DNA from: Methyloversatilis sp.
GTDB taxonomy: Bacteria > Pseudomonadota > Gammaproteobacteria > Burkholderiales > Rhodocyclaceae
Direction of reading: 5' to 3'
DNA length: 64,000 nt
NCBI RefSeq assembly: GCF_030698125.1
Contig: NZ_JAUYNV010000019.1
Location: 119,830-183,829, forward strand
Shown: positions 59,190 to 64,000 of the stretch, one piece after another
Layout of the letters: the number at the start of each line of letters is the position of its first letter
Numbering within the stretch: position 1 is the stretch's first letter
Notes under the pieces: model-generated
Databases searched by the model: none
What the model was told of the DNA's origin: nothing
Seen by the model: only the letters and a program-made list of their open reading frames with translations
Program-made: the position numbers and the translations under genes

Positions 59190-59232
59190 AGCCCGATCCG
59201 TCTGCGCGCGTGCGCGGGCCGATCGGGCTTTT
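59190..59232 (+). terminator. Rho-independent terminator after ilvC
   Basis: AGCCCGATC (59190-59198) and GATCGGGCT (59221-59229) form a 9-bp stem followed by a T-run (to 59232). It closes the ilvBHC transcript, 14 bp after ilvC. Confidence 0.9.
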
Positions 59233-59381
59233 GCATTTCAGGGGTCGGCTGATTCGCGTCACCCCTTGCGACGTGGATCGTTCATGATGATGGACCTGAT
59301 CGCACTGGCGTTCGCGGGATTGCCCTGAATGCAGTGTTCTGCCTTGCGCTGCTGTGGCGCAGGATTTGCCGGAGTGAATGC

Positions 59382-60149
59382 ATGTCAGAGTACGACCCGC
59401 AATATGTGAAGCCGGCCGACCCGCTTAAACGCCGGCGCGGCATCTACATCCTGCCCAATCTTTTCACGACGGCTTCGCTGTTCGCAGGCTTCTACGCCAT
59501 CGTGCAGGCCATGAACGGGCGTTACGAATATTCCGCGGTCGCGATTTTCGTGGCCATGGTGCTGGACGGCCTGGACGGACGTGTGGCACGCCTCACGCGC
59601 ACCCAGTCGGCCTTCGGCGCCGAATACGACTCGCTGTCGGACATGGTGTCCTTTGGCGCCGCGCCTGCGCTGATCGCCTACGAGTGGGCAATGCGCGGCC
59701 TCGGGAAATGGGGCTGGATTGCCGCCTTCATCTACTGCGCCGGCGCGGCATTGCGACTGGCGCGCTTCAACACCAATCTCGGCACGGTCGACAAGCGATA
59801 TTTCCAGGGCTTGCCCAGCCCGGCCGCGGCCGCGCTGGTGGCCGGCCTCGTGTGGGTCACGACCGACAATGGTTACACCGGCCCCGACATGCGCTGGGCG
59901 GCGTTCGCCATCACCCTGTTCGCCGGCCTGACCATGGTCAGCAATGTGAAATTCTGGAGCGGCAAGGACATCAATCTGCGCCGCAGCGTGCCGTTCATCG
60001 TCATTTTCGGGTTCGTGCTTGCCTTCGTTACCGTGTCGTTGAACCCGCCGATCGTGCTGTTCGGCCTGTTTGTCGCCTATGCGCTGTCCGGTTACGTCAT
60101 GCTGCTGGCGAAGTTCTTCACCCGGAAATCGACCCCGCCGCCGGCCTGA
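59382..60149 (+). CDS. pssA: CDP-diacylglycerol--serine O-phosphatidyltransferase
   Basis: A 255-residue membrane enzyme of the CDP-alcohol phosphatidyltransferase family. The catalytic motif runs DGLDGRVARLT through FGAEYDSLSD, with the conserved D-G-x-x-A-R-x(8)-G-x(3)-D-x(3)-D. About seven hydrophobic segments are seen. It makes phosphatidylserine, the precursor of phosphatidylethanolamine. I chose the ATG at 59382, with GGAG 7 nt upstream. It is the class II (Bacillus-type) enzyme, unlike E. coli PssA. Confidence 0.93.
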   Translation: MSEYDPQYVKPADPLKRRRGIYILPNLFTTASLFAGFYAIVQAMNGRYEYSAVAIFVAMVLDGLDGRVARLTRTQSAFGAEYDSLSDMVSFGAAPALIAYEWAMRGLGKWGWIAAFIYCAGAALRLARFNTNLGTVDKRYFQGLPSPAAAALVAGLVWVTTDNGYTGPDMRWAAFAITLFAGLTMVSNVKFWSGKDINLRRSVPFIVIFGFVLAFVTVSLNPPIVLFGLFVAYALSGYVMLLAKFFTRKSTPPPA

Positions 60150-60164
60150 ACCGAACAGCGGACA

Positions 60165-60193
60165 TTGCCGGGCCGCGGAATTGCATTTATATT
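60165..60193 (+). promoter_or_regulatory. Predicted promoter of the leu leader and leuA
   Basis: TTGCCG (60165-60170) and TATATT (60188-60193) are 17 bp apart, just after pssA. The predicted transcript start, about 60200, falls at the ATG of the leader peptide (60201), so the leader would be translated without a 5' leader. Confidence 0.65.
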
Positions 60194-60200
60194 CGGGTAC

Positions 60201-60287
60201 ATGAACGCGATCCGCCTTCCGTCGTCCTCCCTCTCGCTGCGCCGCCTGCTGCTGGCGCGGCCGCTGCTGCGCTCGCGCGCACACTAA
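60201..60287 (+). CDS. leuL: Leucine-rich leader peptide of leuA (attenuator)
   Basis: A 28-residue frame with eight leucines, including CTG-CTG-CTG at codons 16-18 and CTG-CTG at 22-23, ending RSRAH. It lies 99 bp before leuA. Leucine codons in such a leader stall ribosomes when leucyl-tRNA is short, which relieves attenuation. The predicted promoter puts the transcript start at this ATG, so translation would be leaderless. There is no classic U-run terminator after it; a GCACAC/GTGTGC pairing and a TTCCTCC that could mask the leuA GGAG site suggest translational control. This is inference. Confidence 0.75.
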   Translation: MNAIRLPSSSLSLRRLLLARPLLRSRAH

Positions 60288-60386
60288 TTCCTCCCCACAA
60301 TTTGCTGAAGTCTGCCCGCCGTGTGCCAACGCCACCGCGGTGCGATCCCGTACGCCGAACATTCCAGTCTGATACCGGAGAAAGTC

Positions 60387-61931
60387 ATGTCTGAACGATT
60401 GATCATTTTTGATACCACCTTGCGCGACGGCGAACAAAGTCCCGGCGCATCGATGACGCGCGACGAGAAGTTGCGCATTGCCCGTCAGCTCGAACGCATG
60501 CGTGTCGACGTCATCGAAGCCGGCTTCGCCGCTGCTTCGAACGGCGACTTCGAGTCGGTGCGCGCAGTGGCGGAAACCATCCGCGAATCCACCGTGTGCT
60601 CGCTTGCCCGTGCCAGCGAGAGTGATATCCGCCGGGCCGGTGAGGCGATCAAGCCGGCCGCCAGCGGGCGCATCCACACCTTCATCGCGACCAGCCCGAT
60701 CCACATGGAGAAGAAGCTGCGCATGACGCCTGATCAGGTCGTGGCGCAGGCGATCAAGTCGGTCGGCTGGGCGCTCGAATACACGGATGACGTGGAGTTT
60801 TCGGCCGAAGATGCCGTGCGCAGCGACATCGATTTCCTCGTCCGTGTCTTCACCGATGTGATCAAGGCGGGTGCCCGGACGATCAACGTGCCCGACACGG
60901 TCGGCTACTCGGTGCCGGCGCAGTGGGCCGAGCGCATGAAGCAGCTCATCGAACGCGTGCCGGGGGCCGACACGGTCATCTGGTCGACGCACTGCCATAA
61001 CGATCTCGGAATGGCGGTCGCCAATTCGCTGGCTGCGGTGATGGCCGGCGCGCGTCAGGTCGAGTGCACGATCAACGGACTGGGCGAGCGGGCAGGCAAC
61101 GCGTCACTCGAGGAAATCGTCATGGCCGTGCGTACCCGGCGTGATGTGTTCGGTCTGGAAACGCGCATCGATGCCACGCAGATCGTGCCGGCGTCGCGCC
61201 TGGTGTCGACGATCACCGGCTATCCGGTGCAGCCGAACAAGGCGGTGGTCGGTGCCAATGCCTTCGCGCACGAGTCGGGCATTCATCAGGACGGCGTGCT
61301 CAAGCACCGCGAAACCTACGAAATCATGCGCGCCGAGGATGTGGGCTGGAACACCAACAAGCTGGTGCTCGGCAAGCATTCGGGGCGAAACGCATTCCGC
61401 GCGCGCCTGAACGATCTGGGCATCGTGGTCGAGTCGGAAGAACAGTTGAATGTCGCGTTCGCCGCCTTCAAGGAGCTTGCCGACAAGAAGCACGAAATCT
61501 TCGATGAGGACCTGCAGGCGCTGATGAGCGACGAGTCGGTCACGCCGGAAGAGGAGCTGTACAAGCTGGTCGCCATGAGCGTGCGCTCGGAAACCGGTGA
61601 AACGCCGCATGCAGCAGTGACGCTCATCGATGCAGGTCGCGAAGCGACCGTCGAGTCGAAGGGCAGTGGCCCGGTCGATGCGGCGTTCCGGGCGATCGAA
61701 ATGGTGGCGGCGAGCAAAGCCGAACTGTTGCTCTATTCGGTCAACGCGATCACCACCGGTACCGACGCGCAGGGCGAGGTGACCGTCCGTCTGGCAAAGG
61801 GCGGGCGCATCGTGAATGGTCAGGGTGCGGACACCGACATCATCGTGGCTTCGGCCAAGGCCTACATCAACGCGCTGAACAAGCTGCGCGGCGGTCAGAA
61901 GCTGAATCCCCAGGGCGAAAGCCCGATCTGA
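60387..61931 (+). CDS. leuA: 2-Isopropylmalate synthase
   Basis: A 514-residue LeuA. It condenses acetyl-CoA and 2-oxoisovalerate, the first step of leucine synthesis. The metal site [15 protein letters not shown], the [16 protein letters not shown] region and HESGIHQDG are intact. The C-terminal allosteric domain ([19 protein letters not shown] onward) is present, so leucine feedback is expected. I chose the ATG at 60387, with GGAGAAAG upstream. It follows ilvC and pssA and has its own leader. Confidence 0.97.
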   Translation: MSERLIIFDTTLRDGEQSPGASMTRDEKLRIARQLERMRVDVIEAGFAAASNGDFESVRAVAETIRESTVCSLARASESDIRRAGEAIKPAASGRIHTFIATSPIHMEKKLRMTPDQVVAQAIKSVGWALEYTDDVEFSAEDAVRSDIDFLVRVFTDVIKAGARTINVPDTVGYSVPAQWAERMKQLIERVPGADTVIWSTHCHNDLGMAVANSLAAVMAGARQVECTINGLGERAGNASLEEIVMAVRTRRDVFGLETRIDATQIVPASRLVSTITGYPVQPNKAVVGANAFAHESGIHQDGVLKHRETYEIMRAEDVGWNTNKLVLGKHSGRNAFRARLNDLGIVVESEEQLNVAFAAFKELADKKHEIFDEDLQALMSDESVTPEEELYKLVAMSVRSETGETPHAAVTLIDAGREATVESKGSGPVDAAFRAIEMVAASKAELLLYSVNAITTGTDAQGEVTVRLAKGGRIVNGQGADTDIIVASAKAYINALNKLRGGQKLNPQGESPI

Positions 61932-61934
61932 ACC

Positions 61935-61963
61935 AAAGTCCGGCGCCGAGCGCGCCGGACTTT
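61935..61963. terminator. Bidirectional terminator after leuA
   Basis: AAAGTCCGGCGC (61935-61946) and GCGCCGGACTTT (61952-61963) form a perfect 12-bp stem with a CGAGC loop, 4 bp after leuA. It lies between leuA and the convergent DUF2069 gene, overlapping neither. Confidence 0.85.
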
Positions 61964-61964
61964 G

Positions 61965-62324
61965 TCATTCCGCCGCAGTCATCCGGCTTGGCGCCGTCAG
62001 CTTCGAATAGAACATGCAGCCCAGGAACAGCGTCGTCGTCAGCAGGGTTGCGACCGCCGCCAGCTGTGCCGACAGCCCGTTGTCCGACGTCGCGCGTACG
62101 ATGCCCTCCGTCAGGTAGACCAGGCTGAGCAGTGACATCCATTGATGCGTGTAGCGCTTGCCGCGCAGGATGCCGAACAGCGCGGCCAGCAGCGGCACGA
62201 TCTTCAGCACCAGCCCGGACCCGCCCGGACGCAGCGGAGCCAACCACAACTCCCACGCAAGGCCGAGCAGGATGAGGGCAACCAGGCTGATGCTGGCCAT
62301 GAGGTTCCAGTGACGTGCGGTCAT
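61965..62324 (-). CDS. DUF2069 membrane protein
   Basis: A 119-residue protein with about four membrane helices. It has WELWLAPLRPGGSGLVLKIVPLL, then GKRYTHQWMSLLSLVYLTEGIVRA, the characteristic DUF2069 pattern. The function is unknown. It is often next to a WrbA-like gene in betaproteobacteria, as here (1-bp gap), so the two are cotranscribed. Confidence 0.85.
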   Translation of the reverse strand: MTARHWNLMASISLVALILLGLAWELWLAPLRPGGSGLVLKIVPLLAALFGILRGKRYTHQWMSLLSLVYLTEGIVRATSDNGLSAQLAAVATLLTTTLFLGCMFYSKLTAPSRMTAAE

Positions 62325-62325
62325 G

Positions 62326-62985
<660 letters not shown>

Positions 62986-63018
62986 TCACCGAATTTCCCG
63001 TTCCTCCTTGCGTACGAC

Positions 63019-63849
63019 ATGTCCTCCCGATTCCCGGTTTCGTTTATCCGCATCTTCCGGACACTGGCGGCCGCAGCCCGTCGGCATCGGGACGCCCATG
63101 CGGCCCAATCCGCCGCTGCACTGGCGCTCGCGCTGCTGTTCGCGCTGGTGCCGCTGCTGGTGCTGGCGCAGCAAGTCGCCGATCTGTTGCCCGATGCGCT
63201 GCGCGTCGCCAAGCCGCTGCGCGCCTACCTGACCGGTACGCTGCTGCCGGATGAAACGGGCGCCTCGGTGGTCCGCCACGCCATGCGCTTCGTCGCAAAG
63301 GCGCGCCGGCTTTCAGCGGCCGATCTGCTGGTGCTGCTGGTCAGTGCCTGGGTGTGGGTGCGCACCGCGGACCATGCGATCAATGCAATGTGGTCACAGG
63401 CGCCGCGACGCAGGCTGCGCCAGACGGTGCTGGTCTATCTCGGTCTGCCGCTTCTGGCACCGCTTGCCCTTGGCACCGGTGCTGCGCTGAGCCTGTATCT
63501 GGTCACCGCGTCGCTCGGACTGATCGACGAGCCGACCTGGCTCAAGCTCGCGGCGCTGCGCGCGGCGGCCGCGCTGGTCACCGCCGGTTTTCTGCTCTTG
63601 CTGTACTGCACGCTGCCCCGCGGCCGGGTATCGCTGCGCTACGCCGTGACCGGTGCGCTGGTTGCCACGGCGCTGCTGTCGTTGATGCAGAAGGCACTCA
63701 GCGTCTATATCGATCACGTGCCGGGCTACGAACTGGTGTACGGCGCGCTGGCGACCTTGCCGGTTTTCCTGCTGTGGCTCTATCTGTTCTGGAGCATCGT
63801 GCTGTTCGGCGCCAGCCTGACGGCGGAACTGCACGCAGGCAGGCGTTAG
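63019..63849 (+). CDS. YihY/virulence factor BrkB family membrane protein
   Basis: A 276-residue protein with about six membrane helices. It follows the UPF0761/YihY pattern: an N-terminal amphipathic segment, SAAALALALLFALVPLLVLAQ, then a long loop and five more helices ending FLLWLYLFWSIVLFGASLTAEL. The family was once called ribonuclease BN, but that activity belongs to another protein. The function is unknown. I chose the ATG at 63019; the upstream frame has no homology. Confidence 0.85.
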   Translation: MSSRFPVSFIRIFRTLAAAARRHRDAHAAQSAAALALALLFALVPLLVLAQQVADLLPDALRVAKPLRAYLTGTLLPDETGASVVRHAMRFVAKARRLSAADLLVLLVSAWVWVRTADHAINAMWSQAPRRRLRQTVLVYLGLPLLAPLALGTGAALSLYLVTASLGLIDEPTWLKLAALRAAAALVTAGFLLLLYCTLPRGRVSLRYAVTGALVATALLSLMQKALSVYIDHVPGYELVYGALATLPVFLLWLYLFWSIVLFGASLTAELHAGRR

Positions 63850-63864
63850 CGAAAACAGACGCTA

Positions 63865-64000
63865 GGGTCTGTTCTCAATTATGCCAACCAGACGAATGCG
63901 CAAGCGAGATGAACGAAGGACAGGAAGGACTGAGCGAGTTTGTCGTATCGCGTGGCGATGCGTCTGAATTGCTTGATGCGGTTGAAGAAGCGCTCGACCA
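63865..64000. mobile_element. IS5-family insertion sequence, left end (cut by window edge)
   Basis: The element begins at about 63865 with the putative terminal repeat GGGTCTGTTCTCAATT, just 15 bp after the YihY-type gene. It contains the 3' end of a transposase on the minus strand and runs off the window. A CTAG next to the end could be a target duplication. The other end is not visible. Confidence 0.8.
63879..64000 (-). CDS. IS5-family transposase, C-terminal end (partial)
   Basis: The final 39 residues of a transposase, ending LACAFVWLA. The motif VERFFNRIKQFRRIATRYDK holds the last acidic residue of the DDE triad (the E in VERFF) and the R-x-x-x-R-Y-D-K of the IS5/IS427 group. The rest of the gene lies beyond the window. 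Confidence 0.88.
   Translation of the reverse strand, partial: VERFFNRIKQFRRIATRYDKLAQSFLSFVHLACAFVWLA

Overview
The window is about 64 kb of GC-rich chromosome, densely coding on both strands, and almost all of it is housekeeping sequence. The gene families and linkages point to a betaproteobacterium, probably of the Rhodocyclales type. The indicators are glnA-ntrB-ntrC, pepA-holC-valS beside lptFG, coaE-zapD-yacG, a DUF3619/DUF3106/RDD cassette behind a sigma factor, a PEP-CTERM secreted protein, and ilvBHC-pssA-leuA. The taxon is inferred from gene content and style, not from a search. No rRNA, tRNA, CRISPR array or prophage was found.

Layout. 1-2.8 kb: 3' end of hemA, then prfA, prmC and grxD. 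2.9-6.6 kb (minus): an alpha/beta hydrolase, the Prc/Tsp periplasmic protease and a 1-Cys peroxiredoxin. 6.9-11.8 kb (minus): sulfate uptake, cysT-cysW-cysA followed by a CysB-type regulator, with the sulfate-binding protein in its own unit. 12.1-17.0 kb (plus): a solitary flhB, manC and ettA. 17.1-19.7 kb: a diguanylate cyclase and a PEP-CTERM metalloprotease-like protein with a TTG start. 19.8-27.7 kb: rlhA, a zinc-ribbon protein, GST, small membrane proteins, a MarR regulator with its operator inside a consensus promoter, an NTF2-like protein, a DMT exporter, a truncated P460-type cytochrome and two exported proteins. 27.7-32 kb (minus): mmsA and a four-gene operon in which two PepSY proteins flank a two-component system. 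32-36 kb (minus): rhodanese-nadA-hypothetical-EEP phosphodiesterase-clsB.

36-41 kb (plus): nitrogen control. glnA has a sigma-54 promoter and two NtrC-type sites, and is followed by a DUF4124 protein and ntrBC. 41-45 kb: cofactor and division genes (birA, coaX, SPOR protein, coaE, zapD, yacG). 45.0-45.6 kb: a cluster of REP-like repeats. 45.6-51.3 kb (minus): valS, a tetrapeptide-repeat protein, holC and pepA, divergent from lptFG (51.4-53.6 kb). 53.6-55.5 kb (minus): sigma factor, DUF3619, DUF3106 and RDD. 55.7-61.9 kb (plus): branched-chain amino acid synthesis (ilvB-ilvH-ilvC, pssA, leuA), with a leucine-rich leader peptide before leuA. 62-63.9 kb: DUF2069, a WrbA-like flavoprotein and a YihY-family membrane protein. 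The right edge enters an IS5-family insertion sequence.

The signals most worth a second look are: the leucine leader with a predicted transcript start at its own ATG; the sigma factor whose homology and ribosome-binding site point to a CTG start; the sigma/DUF3619/DUF3106/RDD cassette as a possible envelope-stress module; the 19-unit V-T-x-x protein between valS and holC; the REP cluster; and the MarR operator lying exactly in a promoter spacer. No clearly new defence or biosynthetic system was found.
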